Part shown: one piece after another, positions 1 to 6,058 of the stretch
Numbering within the stretch: position 1 is the first letter of the stretch
Layout of the letters: every line of letters starts with the position of its first letter
Assembly: GCA_003505715.1 (NCBI GenBank)
Contig: DNXU01000058.1
Location: 2,886-8,943 of the forward strand
From: Cyanobacteria bacterium UBA8803
GTDB taxonomy: Bacteria > Cyanobacteriota > Cyanobacteriia > Cyanobacteriales > Coleofasciculaceae
DNA: 6,058 nucleotides
Direction of reading: 5' to 3'
Made by a program: the position numbers and the translations under genes
Notes under the pieces: generated by a model
What the model saw: only the letters and a program-made list of their open reading frames with translations
Told to the model about the DNA's origin: nothing
The model's database searches: none

Positions 1-21
1 CCATCACCCATCACCCATCAC
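1..21. repeat. Heptamer tandem repeat (CCATCAC)x3, running off the window edge
   Basis: Three perfect, contiguous copies of the 7-base unit CCATCAC occupy the first 21 bases, and the array may continue to the left of the window. Heptanucleotide short tandem repeats are known in many filamentous cyanobacteria. The third copy supplies the TGA stop codon (18-20, read on the minus strand) of the receiver gene, so the array covers the very end of that gene and the region downstream of it. No function can be read from the sequence. The total copy number is unknown because of the truncation. Confidence 0.85.
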
Positions 22-428
22 TCTGCTAAAGACCAACCGAAAGCCTTAGCTACCTCGTTAGTCAAAGCTATAGGATGAAAAGGCTTGGCGATCGCCCCTT
101 GAATTCCCAAAGTAGGGAACTCTTCCGGGTCAATCATCCGCGCCTTGGCAGTTAGCAAGATAACTGGGATATTTTGAATCGCGGGATTAGAGTGGAGTTG
201 TCGCAGAAAGACAAATCCATCCATTTCGGGCATCATTACGTCCAAAAGGATGGCATCTGGACACTCTACTTGCGCCTTAACCAACCCTTCCCGACCGGAG
301 GTAGCTGAGATGACATCCCAACCCCCTAGCATTTCCAAGCAGGTTCGTACCACTTCAATAATATGAGATTCATCATCAACAATCAAAATTCGTTTGGTGG
401 TCGCAGCCACCTCAGTATTGTTGTCCAT
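18..428 (-). CDS. Single-domain response regulator (CheY-like receiver)
   Basis: This 136-residue protein is almost entirely one receiver domain, expected to accept a phosphoryl group from a histidine kinase in the cytoplasm. Visible signature residues are the acidic pair D18-D19 in ILIVDDE, the phospho-acceptor D63 in LLDVMMPEMDG, the switch threonine T93 in ILLTAKA, and K115 in AKPFHP. There is no DNA-binding or enzymatic output domain. It must therefore act by protein contact or as a phosphorelay intermediate. No kinase is in the window, so its partner is unknown. The start ATG (426-428) is the only Met before residue 33, and the domain begins shortly after it. There is no Shine-Dalgarno sequence: the 27 mRNA bases before the ATG are all pyrimidine. 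The stop codon lies inside the CCATCAC array. A HIP1 octamer sits at 88-95. The gene lies 144 bases downstream of hrcA on the same strand, and I see no clear promoter in that gap. Confidence 0.94.
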   Translation of the reverse strand: MDNNTEVAATTKRILIVDDESHIIEVVRTCLEMLGGWDVISATSGREGLVKAQVECPDAILLDVMMPEMDGFVFLRQLHSNPAIQNIPVILLTAKARMIDPEEFPTLGIQGAIAKPFHPIALTNEVAKAFGWSLAE

Positions 429-455
429 AGGGAGAGGAGGGAGGGAAAGGGAGGG
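429..455 (+). other. 27-base purine tract with G-quadruplex motif at a start codon
   Basis: Every base from 429 to 455 on the plus strand is A or G. It contains five GGG runs (430-432, 439-441, 443-445, 449-451, 453-455). The last four form GGGAGGGAAAGGGAGGG, a canonical intramolecular G-quadruplex motif with loops of 1, 3 and 1 bases. The tract directly abuts the start codon of the minus-strand receiver gene, so the G-rich strand is that gene's template strand and its mRNA leader is C/U-rich. The motif is seen directly; folding and any regulatory role are inference. Confidence 0.7.
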
Positions 456-572
456 TTTTTATCCCAATTCGAGTCTAATCCCTGCTTTGTTAAAATACTA
501 CGATTGAACGCAGCTTACTATGAGGCTAGTCAGCTACGAACTTTTAATTATCTATTTTGTTTTCGCTTCCTT

Positions 573-1661
573 TCAAGCTGGTTGACTCAAAGCCTCAGTC
601 AGATAATCAGCAGCAGCTTCCACTAAAGCGATCGCATTTTCATAGAGCATCCGAGTTGGTCCCAAAATGCCCACGCTCCCCACTGGGACGTTACCGCGAT
701 CGTAGGTGGCAGAAACCAGGGTACAGGTACGCATGGGTTCTAAGGGGTTTTCCGAACCAATCCTAACTTTCGCCCGACGTTTGGAGTTTAGCTCCTCCGG
801 CCATTCAAAAATCACTGGCCAGAGTTGATCCTGTTCCTCTTCCAACAGGTGCAGCAGCATCTGGACTTGCTGCAACTCAGAAAATTCCGGCTGGCGCAAC
901 ACTTCTGAAATCCCGCGAATCAGAATAGGTGTAGAAACGGGATTCTTCATGCGGCGGGTCAACTCGGCTAGCAAGTTTCTCAAGAAATCGGCATACTGGA
1001 CAAATTCGCGGTCAAGTTCGCTCCAATCTTGGGTGACGATTTCCCCGAGCGATCGCCCCCGGAGCTTGCTATTTAAAAAGTTCGATAAAATATGTAACTC
1101 CTGCTCGATAATTGCCTCATCTACTGTAAGCCGATCGGGTGGGTGGCACAGTTCCATTACCACCGACTGTGTCTGATAGGCGTCTGTCACTACAATTAAC
1201 ATTACCCGTCCCGGTTCGAGCTGAACCAATTGCAAATGCCGCAATTGCGTCGTCCGCGTCTGAGGTAGGGTAATTAAGGCAATGTAACCACTGAGATTGG
1301 AGAGGAGTTGTGCTGCATCTCTGAGCAGCGCTTCAAAGTTAGCATCTTCCCAGTTCAAATGGTCTGCTAGTAAATGTTCGATCTGACGCCCCATAGTTTC
1401 CGAAGGCGCGATGAGCTGATCTACATAAATCCGATAACCAGAATCTGAGGGCACTCGTCCGGCAGAGGTATGGGGTTGATACAATAGCCCCGATTTTTCC
1501 AGAACCCCCATACAAGCACGAATGGTAGCAGGGCTAAAACTGAGATCGTACTCCTGCGCTAACACTTTAGAACCCACAGGTTCTGCCGTCGCGATGTAGT
1601 GGCGGACGGTTGCCCACAAAACATGTTGTTGTCGATTAGTCAGACTTACTTGCAGAGACAT
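573..1661 (-). CDS. hrcA: Heat-inducible transcription repressor HrcA
   Basis: HrcA is a dimeric repressor that binds the CIRCE inverted repeat upstream of chaperonin operons and depends on GroEL for activity. The 362-residue length fits the family. Positions from the chosen ATG: a winged-helix N-terminus with TAEPVGSK (25-32), the recognition-helix segment [18 protein letters not shown] (43-60), and the hallmark [19 protein letters not shown] (63-81). The rest is the GAF-like HrcA domain with its inserted dimerisation segment. I chose ATG 1659-1661 because the protein then begins [12 protein letters not shown], as in cyanobacterial homologues; a TTG three codons upstream (1668-1670) is in frame but less likely. 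No Shine-Dalgarno sequence is seen at either. In the recognition helix, ATIRACM replaces the usual ATIRN[DE]M-like pattern. The gene is not beside grpE, dnaK or dnaJ, and no CIRCE site is visible in the window. HIP1 octamers lie at 628-635 and 1049-1056. Confidence 0.96.
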   Translation of the reverse strand: MSLQVSLTNRQQHVLWATVRHYIATAEPVGSKVLAQEYDLSFSPATIRACMGVLEKSGLLYQPHTSAGRVPSDSGYRIYVDQLIAPSETMGRQIEHLLADHLNWEDANFEALLRDAAQLLSNLSGYIALITLPQTRTTQLRHLQLVQLEPGRVMLIVVTDAYQTQSVVMELCHPPDRLTVDEAIIEQELHILSNFLNSKLRGRSLGEIVTQDWSELDREFVQYADFLRNLLAELTRRMKNPVSTPILIRGISEVLRQPEFSELQQVQMLLHLLEEEQDQLWPVIFEWPEELNSKRRAKVRIGSENPLEPMRTCTLVSATYDRGNVPVGSVGILGPTRMLYENAIALVEAAADYLTEALSQPA

Positions 1662-1932
1662 TGGAACCAAAGCGTTATTTAATCAGAATTTTCAAAATCA
1701 TTATGTTTATAGGAAATTGAGGGACTGCATTGTTCTGCCTCCTGACCCGATCTCGTTAAAAGATGCACGCTTAGGTTTCAAACTCTGCTAGAGAACATCA
1801 CCAGTTTCAGGCTGAGCCAACCCAGTTGCCCCAAATGTGGGCAGATGAGAGGCTGGCAGCCTGCTGTAATTAATCCTGATTTCTAAGATAACAGAAGAAA
1901 CTCCTCCCCTGTAGCTTGCTGTGAGCTTTGAA
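1662..1932. other. Non-coding spacer between the rhodanese gene and hrcA
   Basis: I find no credible gene in these 271 bases. Read on the minus strand they hold the 3' end of the rhodanese transcript and the probable hrcA promoter. Minus-strand -10-like hexamers TATAAA (1706-1711) and CATAAT (1700-1705) are present, but neither has a good -35 at the right distance. Between 1809 and 1862 lie three short inverted repeats: GGCT-G-AGCC (1810-1818), TGCCC with a 7-base loop and GGGCA (1827-1843), and AGGCTG-G-CAGCCT (1850-1862). None is followed by a T-run on either strand, so they are not typical intrinsic terminators. No CIRCE element (TTAGCACTC-N9-GAGTGCTAA) is present. Confidence 0.5.
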
Positions 1933-2292
1933 CTAGTAGCGAGGAATGCTAGGATCGACAATTAGCGCATAAGCATCAATGCCGCCAGTAATATTTTTGA
2001 CATTGGTAAATCCCTGACTCATCAACCATTGACACATCTGAGCCGAGCGGATACCGTGATGGCACATCACCAGAGTCTCGGCATTGGGGTCGAAACGAGT
2101 ACTAATTTGGTCTGACCACTGGGAAAATTCACTCAAGGGGAGAACCTCGAAGCCCTCAATATAAGCGATCGCTACTTCTTGAGGTTCGCGCACGTCGATG
2201 AGCTGGAGCCTCCCCAAGGACTCAGCCATCTGCTGTGCTAGTTGTTCGACGTTGATATGGGGAACAGGTTGACTGAAAGATGGATCTGCCAT
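1933..2292 (-). CDS. Single-domain rhodanese-like sulfurtransferase
   Basis: This 119-residue protein is one complete rhodanese domain, a fold that carries sulfur as a persulfide on a catalytic cysteine. Seen in the sequence: the N-terminal INVEQLAQQM helix (13-22), the CH2A-type motif LIDVREPQE (31-39) with D33 and R35, the active-site loop C77-H-H-G-I-R82-S with catalytic C77, and the C-terminal GFTNVKNITGGIDAY (94-108) typical of GlpE-like proteins. The six-residue loop indicates a sulfur rather than phosphate or arsenate substrate, from family knowledge. No signal peptide or membrane segment is seen, so it is probably cytoplasmic. The physiological donor and acceptor are unknown. The start ATG (2290-2292) has no Shine-Dalgarno sequence, but the domain begins just after it and no earlier start is needed. 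It is divergent from ilvD and upstream of hrcA on the same strand. A HIP1 octamer lies at 2165-2172. Confidence 0.94.
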   Translation of the reverse strand: MADPSFSQPVPHINVEQLAQQMAESLGRLQLIDVREPQEVAIAYIEGFEVLPLSEFSQWSDQISTRFDPNAETLVMCHHGIRSAQMCQWLMSQGFTNVKNITGGIDAYALIVDPSIPRY

Positions 2293-2398
2293 AAGAGAAC
2301 AGGAATGAGAAATATAAGTATGTGGTAAATCAATCGAAAAGCTTCCAATCCAGGGAGTCTGCCATAATATTAAGACCTCTTAGCGAATAGAATCCGCT
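2293..2398. promoter_or_regulatory. Divergent promoter spacer between the rhodanese gene and ilvD
   Basis: These 106 bases separate two divergent start codons and must hold both promoters unless each is transcribed from further away. For ilvD, the best -10 on the plus strand is CATAAT (2363-2368); its -35 is weak (CTTCCA at 2342-2347, spacing 15). For the rhodanese gene, minus-strand TATATT (2311-2316) is a fair -10 with a poor TTTCGA -35 (2334-2339, spacing 17). An 8-base palindrome TAATATTA covers 2365-2372. No branched-chain amino-acid attenuator leader peptide is visible before ilvD, since the space before the ATG is too short for one with its terminator. Promoter positions are inference. 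Confidence 0.35.
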
Positions 2399-4243
2399 AT
2401 GCCGACCTATCGATCCAAAACCTCTACTCAGGGACGCAATATGGCCGGTGCCCGCGCCCTCTGGCGTGCCACCGGAATGCACACCGAGGATTTTGATAAG
2501 CCAATCATTGCAGTTGCCAACTCCTTTACCCAATTCGTACCCGGCCACGTTCACCTAAAGGATTTGGGTCAGTTAGTGTGCCGTGAGATTGAAGCCGCTG
2601 GTGGCGTCGCTAAGGAATTCAACACCATCGCCGTGGACGATGGCATCGCTATGGGTCATGACGGGATGCTCTACAGCCTGCCCTCACGCGAGATCATCGC
2701 CGATTCGGTCGAGTACATGGTCAACGCCCATTGTGCCGATGCCTTGGTCTGCATTTCCAACTGTGACAAGATCACCCCCGGTATGCTGATGGCAGCCCTG
2801 CGCCTCAACATTCCCACAGTATTTGTCTCTGGGGGACCTATGGAAGCGGGCAAGACCAAGCTCTCAGACCACAAACTGGACTTAGTGGACGCGATGGTGG
2901 TTGCCGTGAACGGCAGTATCAGCGACGAAGTTGTCCAAGAGTATGAGCGTTCCGCGTGCCCAACCTGTGGATCTTGCTCCGGCATGTTCACCGCCAACTC
3001 CATGAACTGTCTAACCGAGGCGATCGGTCTGGCCTTACCTGGCAACGGCACCGTACTGGCAACCCATTTCGACCGTAAGGATTTGTTCCTCAACGCTGCA
3101 CGAACCATTGTCAGCATTACCCGTCGCTACTACGAGCAGGAAGATGAATCGGTACTGCCGCGCTCTATCGCCAGTGTCAAAACGTTTGAAAATGCCATGA
3201 CGCTGGACATCGCTATGGGCGGCTCGACCAACACCATTCTGCACTTGCTTGCCGCCGTTCATGAAGCCGGTGTCGATTTCACCTTGTCCGACATCGATCG
3301 CCTCTCGCGCAAGGTTCCCCAACTCTGCAAGGTGGCACCTAACACACCCAAGTATCATATCGAGGATGTCCACCGTGCTGGCGGCATCCCTGGCATTCTC
3401 GGTGAGTTGGATCGTGCAGGTTTGCTCCACACGGATGTGCCGACAGTCCACAGTAAGACGCTCAAAGAAGCGCTCGATCGCTGGGATGTTATGTGTACTG
3501 ATGACGAAGCCGTCCACACCTTCTTCAAGGCCGGCCCTGCGGGGATTCCAACTCAGCAAGCGTTCAGCCAATCGACCCGCTGGCTCTCCCTCGACCTAGA
3601 CCGGGAAAACGGCTGTATCCGCAGCGCCGAAAACGCCTACAGCACTGAAGGCGGACTGGCTGTACTATACGGCAACCTGGCTGAGCGTGGCTGTATTGTC
3701 AAAACGGCAGGCGTGGATGAAAGCATTCTTGTGTTTGAAGGTAGGGCACGCATTTATGAAAGTCAGGATGCCGCTGTCAAAGGAATTCTGGGGGATGAAG
3801 TGGAACCAGGTGACGTGGTAATCATTCGCTATGAAGGACCACGCGGTGGGCCTGGGATGCAGGAAATGCTCTACCCGACCAGTTACCTTAAATCCAAAGG
3901 TCTGGGTAAGGTTTGTGCATTATTAACCGACGGTCGCTTCTCCGGCGGGACTTCAGGACTCTCGATTGGTCATGCCTCTCCGGAGGCGGCAGCGGGCGGC
4001 AACATTGCTCTGGTCAAGGACGACGATTTAATCCGGATCGACATCCCCAATCGCAGTATCAATGTGGAGCTATCGGTAGAGGAATTAGCTAACCGTCGTG
4101 TGGCAATGGCAGCCAAGGGCAAAGATGCCTGGAAACCTGTGCAGCCTCGTCAGCGTCGGGTAAGTGCGGCGCTCAAGGCTTATGCACTGCTGGCGACTAG
4201 TGCGGATCGAGGCGCGGTACGAAACCTGGAAATGAGCGAGTAG
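2399..4243 (+). CDS. ilvD: Dihydroxy-acid dehydratase (EC 4.2.1.9), enterobacterial-type IlvD
   Basis: IlvD dehydrates 2,3-dihydroxy-isovalerate and 2,3-dihydroxy-3-methylvalerate to the keto-acid precursors of valine/leucine and isoleucine, using an Fe-S cluster and Mg2+. The 614 residues match the E. coli enzyme (616) nearly end to end by recall, with one two-residue deletion after KTKLSD (152-157). Residues equivalent to known E. coli sites are present: Mg ligand D81; C122, D123 and K124 in SNCDK; the cluster cysteine C193 in [11 protein letters not shown] (187-197); E489 in [10 protein letters not shown]; and catalytic S515 in [10 protein letters not shown]. Position 49 is Gly (VPGHVH), as in E. 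coli, not the Cys of the plant-type [2Fe-2S] enzymes. The start ATG (2399-2401) gives [20 protein letters not shown], collinear with E. coli; there is no Shine-Dalgarno sequence. No other ilv or leu gene is in the window. The gene has no exact HIP1 octamer in 1,845 bases. Function is near certain; origin by transfer is inference. Confidence 0.98.
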   Translation: MPTYRSKTSTQGRNMAGARALWRATGMHTEDFDKPIIAVANSFTQFVPGHVHLKDLGQLVCREIEAAGGVAKEFNTIAVDDGIAMGHDGMLYSLPSREIIADSVEYMVNAHCADALVCISNCDKITPGMLMAALRLNIPTVFVSGGPMEAGKTKLSDHKLDLVDAMVVAVNGSISDEVVQEYERSACPTCGSCSGMFTANSMNCLTEAIGLALPGNGTVLATHFDRKDLFLNAARTIVSITRRYYEQEDESVLPRSIASVKTFENAMTLDIAMGGSTNTILHLLAAVHEAGVDFTLSDIDRLSRKVPQLCKVAPNTPKYHIEDVHRAGGIPGILGELDRAGLLHTDVPTVHSKTLKEALDRWDVMCTDDEAVHTFFKAGPAGIPTQQAFSQSTRWLSLDLDRENGCIRSAENAYSTEGGLAVLYGNLAERGCIVKTAGVDESILVFEGRARIYESQDAAVKGILGDEVEPGDVVIIRYEGPRGGPGMQEMLYPTSYLKSKGLGKVCALLTDGRFSGGTSGLSIGHASPEAAAGGNIALVKDDDLIRIDIPNRSINVELSVEELANRRVAMAAKGKDAWKPVQPRQRRVSAALKAYALLATSADRGAVRNLEMSE

Positions 4244-4298
4244 AGACATATCATGCATCTCCCACTATACACAATGATGCCACCGGACTTGATATAAT

Positions 4299-4904
4299 TC
4301 ATCTTTTAGTTAAAGCTTGAAACTCCTCGTAGTCCTTAGGCGTATCAATATCAATTGCACCTTCGGGAAAAGGAACCTTAAAAACCTCATGACTGTATTT
4401 TTGAATCAGTTGTTTTGCCCCTTCAGTACTCTTAAGAGCCACGAGTTCTGGCCATAAAAGACGGCTGAACAATACTGGGACACCTAACGTTCCGGCATAC
4501 TCAGAAGCAATAATGGGTTTCCTGGTAAAACGGTATGCCTCAACAAGGCGATCGAGGGTTTGGGACGAGACGAAGGGCTGATCGCAAAGCGCGATCGCAA
4601 CAGCTTCTAAGTTTTGATTTATAGCATTCAGCGTGGCGAGACCCACCCGAATTGAAGAACTCATGCCCTCTGCCCATTGTTGATTATCTACGATTTGTAA
4701 GGCCAATTGGCTGATTTCAGGCTTAATTTGTTCCGAATTTGCCCCAAGTACAATAACAATGGGTTGGCAGACAGAGGCGATCGCAGCTTCTGCCATGTGG
4801 CGAATCAAAGTACTGTCTCGGTAAGGTAAAAGTTGTTTTGGGGTGCCCATCCGAGTCGATGCTCCTGCTGCCAAAATCATCAGACCGATATTAGTAAAAT
4901 TCAT
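4299..4904 (-). CDS. MocA/MobA-like molybdenum-cofactor nucleotidyltransferase
   Basis: This 201-residue protein is a single NTP-transferase domain of the MobA/MocA superfamily (NTP_transf_3). These enzymes add CMP or GMP to molybdopterin to make the dinucleotide cofactor. Motifs: the nucleotide-binding loop MILAAGASTRMGTPKQLLPY (9-28) with R18, G20 and K23; NQQWAEGMSSSIRVGL (74-89), typical of MocA-like proteins; the metal-binding CDQP (107-110) with D108; TLGVPVLFSR (139-148); and the C-terminal DIDTPKDYEEF (185-195). LAAG rather than the LAGG of MobA, and the neighbouring xdhC, favour a CTP-using MocA role for a xanthine-dehydrogenase-family enzyme; nucleotide preference is inferred. The ATG (4902-4904) overlaps the xdhC stop as ATGA, with GAGGT (4910-4914) five bases upstream, so translation is probably coupled. 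It converges on ilvD with 55 bases between stops and no clear terminator. HIP1 octamers lie at 4591-4598 and 4777-4784. Confidence 0.9.
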   Translation of the reverse strand: MNFTNIGLMILAAGASTRMGTPKQLLPYRDSTLIRHMAEAAIASVCQPIVIVLGANSEQIKPEISQLALQIVDNQQWAEGMSSSIRVGLATLNAINQNLEAVAIALCDQPFVSSQTLDRLVEAYRFTRKPIIASEYAGTLGVPVLFSRLLWPELVALKSTEGAKQLIQKYSHEVFKVPFPEGAIDIDTPKDYEEFQALTKR

Positions 4905-6043
4905 ACCATACCTCGGTCATGAATTGGGCCAGGTTGGTTTCTGAGCGATCCTCCTGAGCGATGGGCAAGAACGGCTTGAATTTCAGCCACAATTGATAGA
5001 GCAATTTCTTCCGGCGTATCCGCACCGATAGCCAGCCCAACCGGGCTGTATAAGCGTTGCAGTTGTTGTTCGGTTGGGATCGTGCCTTGCTCTTTTAGGT
5101 CTTGCAATAACTTTTCAGTGCGGTTCTTAGGGCCGAGGATACCTAAATATTTTACAGAAGAGGATAAGAGAATTTTCAGGAGTTCAAGGTCGTGAAGGTA
5201 GTTATGAGTCATAACCACAGCCATGGTGTGGTTATCTAGCTGAATGCGATCACCTATAGTCTCCGGACGGCCAAGAATCACTTCATGCGCATTAGGAAAC
5301 CGCTCTTTTGTGCTATCCCCTGCTCGGCTATCAACAACTGTCACATACCATCCTAATTCTTGAGCCAAGCGTACTAATGGTACGGCATCGTGGCCTGCTC
5401 CAAAAATCATCAACGGTACTGGTGGCTGGATGACTTCTATAAAAACCTCGGCTTGCCCAGTAGCTAAGGGATAAGCTTTGATCGTTGAGTGCTTATTGTC
5501 AAGCGCTGGCAATGAGTCATCGGAGATTTGAGCAACTAAATCGGCATCGGCGATGTTAGTGTTAATTGTGCGATCGGGATATACCATTAAACGGCTGCCA
5601 ACTTGTGCCTTAAGCTGACCTTCAACATAAAACACCGTTGCTAGAACTCCGAGCTGCCTACATTTAATACACTTAGCCAGAAATGCCAGAGGATTAAACG
5701 GACTCTCTTCTTCTACTCGTTCGATCAGAATTTGAACAATGCCATTGCAGCCCAGTCCCAGTCCCCAAATAATATCCTCATCGGACATGGTATCGTACTG
5801 CACCACGATGGGTTTGCCGGAAGCCATGACCTCTTGAGCCTGCTCGTACACATCGCCCTCTAGACAACCACCACTCAGAGAACCTACCATCTGTCCTTGT
5901 GATGTCATGAGCATTCTAGCACCAGGGCGTCGGTAAGTAGAACCTTGGGCTTTGACTAGGGTGGCGAGGGCTATAGACTGACCCAACTGATTGGTTTGCT
6001 CAAACGCTTGGAGAATATTTTGTAATGTCATGTCTGGTAGCAT
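4901..6043 (-). CDS. xdhC: XdhC/CoxI family molybdenum-cofactor insertion protein
   Basis: XdhC proteins bind the sulfurated molybdenum cofactor and hand it to xanthine-dehydrogenase or CO-dehydrogenase-type enzymes; they are not enzyme subunits. The 380 residues show both expected domains. The N-terminal XdhC_CoxI domain has GSTYRRPGARM (34-44), GSLSGGCLEGDV (54-65) with conserved C60, and GLGLGCNG (94-101). The C-terminal Rossmann-like XdhC_C domain has IFGAGHDA (213-220), VVDSR (236-240), MTHNYLHD (278-285), GILGPKNR (301-308) and SPVGLAIGADTPEEIALSI (333-351). The tail RSGGSLR (362-368) is common in the family. Two starts are possible: ATG 6041-6043 as given, or ATG 6029-6031 (MTLQNIL), which better matches usual XdhC N-termini; neither has a Shine-Dalgarno sequence. 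Only 15 bases remain upstream in the window, so the promoter and any upstream operon gene cannot be seen. The nucleotidyltransferase gene follows with a four-base overlap. No target hydroxylase subunit is present here. Confidence 0.94.
   Translation of the reverse strand: MLPDMTLQNILQAFEQTNQLGQSIALATLVKAQGSTYRRPGARMLMTSQGQMVGSLSGGCLEGDVYEQAQEVMASGKPIVVQYDTMSDEDIIWGLGLGCNGIVQILIERVEEESPFNPLAFLAKCIKCRQLGVLATVFYVEGQLKAQVGSRLMVYPDRTINTNIADADLVAQISDDSLPALDNKHSTIKAYPLATGQAEVFIEVIQPPVPLMIFGAGHDAVPLVRLAQELGWYVTVVDSRAGDSTKERFPNAHEVILGRPETIGDRIQLDNHTMAVVMTHNYLHDLELLKILLSSSVKYLGILGPKNRTEKLLQDLKEQGTIPTEQQLQRLYSPVGLAIGADTPEEIALSIVAEIQAVLAHRSGGSLRNQPGPIHDRGMV
4910..4914 (-). promoter_or_regulatory. Shine-Dalgarno GAGGT for the nucleotidyltransferase gene
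   Basis: On the minus strand GAGGT ends five bases before the ATG at 4902-4904, inside the last codons of xdhC. It is the only convincing ribosome-binding site at a start codon in the window. It supports this start and translational coupling through the ATGA stop/start overlap. Confidence 0.6.
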
Positions 6044-6058
6044 TGGACTTGTATAAAC

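Noticed and set aside
430..455. Strong Shine-Dalgarno-like GGAGG sequences on the plus strand
   Set aside because: No ATG, GTG or TTG lies at usable distance downstream on the plus strand; the first ATG is more than 60 bases away, so it does not mark a plus-strand gene.
363..626. 87-codon plus-strand open frame across the receiver start and the spacer before it
   Set aside because: It is antisense to the receiver N-terminus and hrcA C-terminus, has no family resemblance, and has no supporting ribosome-binding site.
1662..1670. TTG start for hrcA three codons upstream of the ATG
   Set aside because: The ATG at 1659-1661 gives the usual N-terminus, and the TTG has no better ribosome-binding site; kept only as an alternative.
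2330..2554. 74-codon minus-strand open frame over the ilvD start
   Set aside because: It is antisense to the conserved IlvD N-terminus and the divergent promoter spacer, with no recognisable motif.
2671..3571. Open frames of 148 and 178 codons on the minus strand within ilvD
   Set aside because: Both lie wholly antisense to a strongly conserved enzyme, show no recognisable domain, and are low-complexity mirror translations of its codons.
4244..4298. Possible bidirectional terminator between the ilvD and nucleotidyltransferase stop codons
   Set aside because: The best stem is GCATC/GATGC with a 16-base loop and no T-run on either side; too weak to call.
5487..5495. GAGTGCTTA, an 8/9 match to the right half of CIRCE
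   Set aside because: It lies inside xdhC coding sequence, and no TTAGCACTC-like half is present nine bases upstream.

Overview
This window looks like cyanobacterial chromosome. It carries six exact copies of GCGATCGC, the HIP1 octamer that is over-represented in many cyanobacterial genomes. A heptamer tandem array at the left edge resembles cyanobacterial short tandem repeats, and the HrcA here starts in a cyanobacterial style ([20 protein letters not shown]). Most genes lack a Shine-Dalgarno sequence, which is also common in that phylum. Genus and species cannot be told from this stretch.

Layout, left to right: (1) 1-21, three CCATCAC heptamers running off the window edge. (2) 18-428, minus strand, a stand-alone CheY-like receiver whose stop codon lies inside the heptamer array. 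(3) 429-455, a 27-base all-purine tract abutting that gene's start codon, containing a G-quadruplex motif. (4) 573-1661, minus, hrcA. (5) 1662-1932, a non-coding spacer with several short inverted repeats. (6) 1933-2292, minus, a single-domain rhodanese. (7) 2293-2398, a divergent promoter spacer. (8) 2399-4243, plus, ilvD, the only plus-strand gene. (9) 4299-4904 and 4901-6043, minus, a MocA/MobA-like nucleotidyltransferase and an XdhC/CoxI protein that overlap by four bases (ATGA).

The genes fall into unrelated jobs: phosphorelay signalling (receiver), heat-shock repression (HrcA), sulfur transfer (rhodanese), branched-chain amino-acid synthesis (IlvD), and molybdenum-cofactor maturation for a xanthine-dehydrogenase-type enzyme (XdhC plus nucleotidyltransferase). 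Only the last two form a clear operon, and their target molybdoenzyme is not in the window. Rhodanese, hrcA and the receiver are co-directional, but gaps of 271 and 144 bases argue for separate or loosely coupled transcription.

I see no undescribed multi-gene system. The observations most worth a second look are: an IlvD of the enterobacterial, oxygen-sensitive Fe-S type in an apparent oxygenic phototroph, in a gene without HIP1 sites; a template-strand G-quadruplex motif directly at the receiver's start codon, whose mRNA leader contains the anti-Shine-Dalgarno sequence itself; and the tightly coupled molybdenum-cofactor pair.
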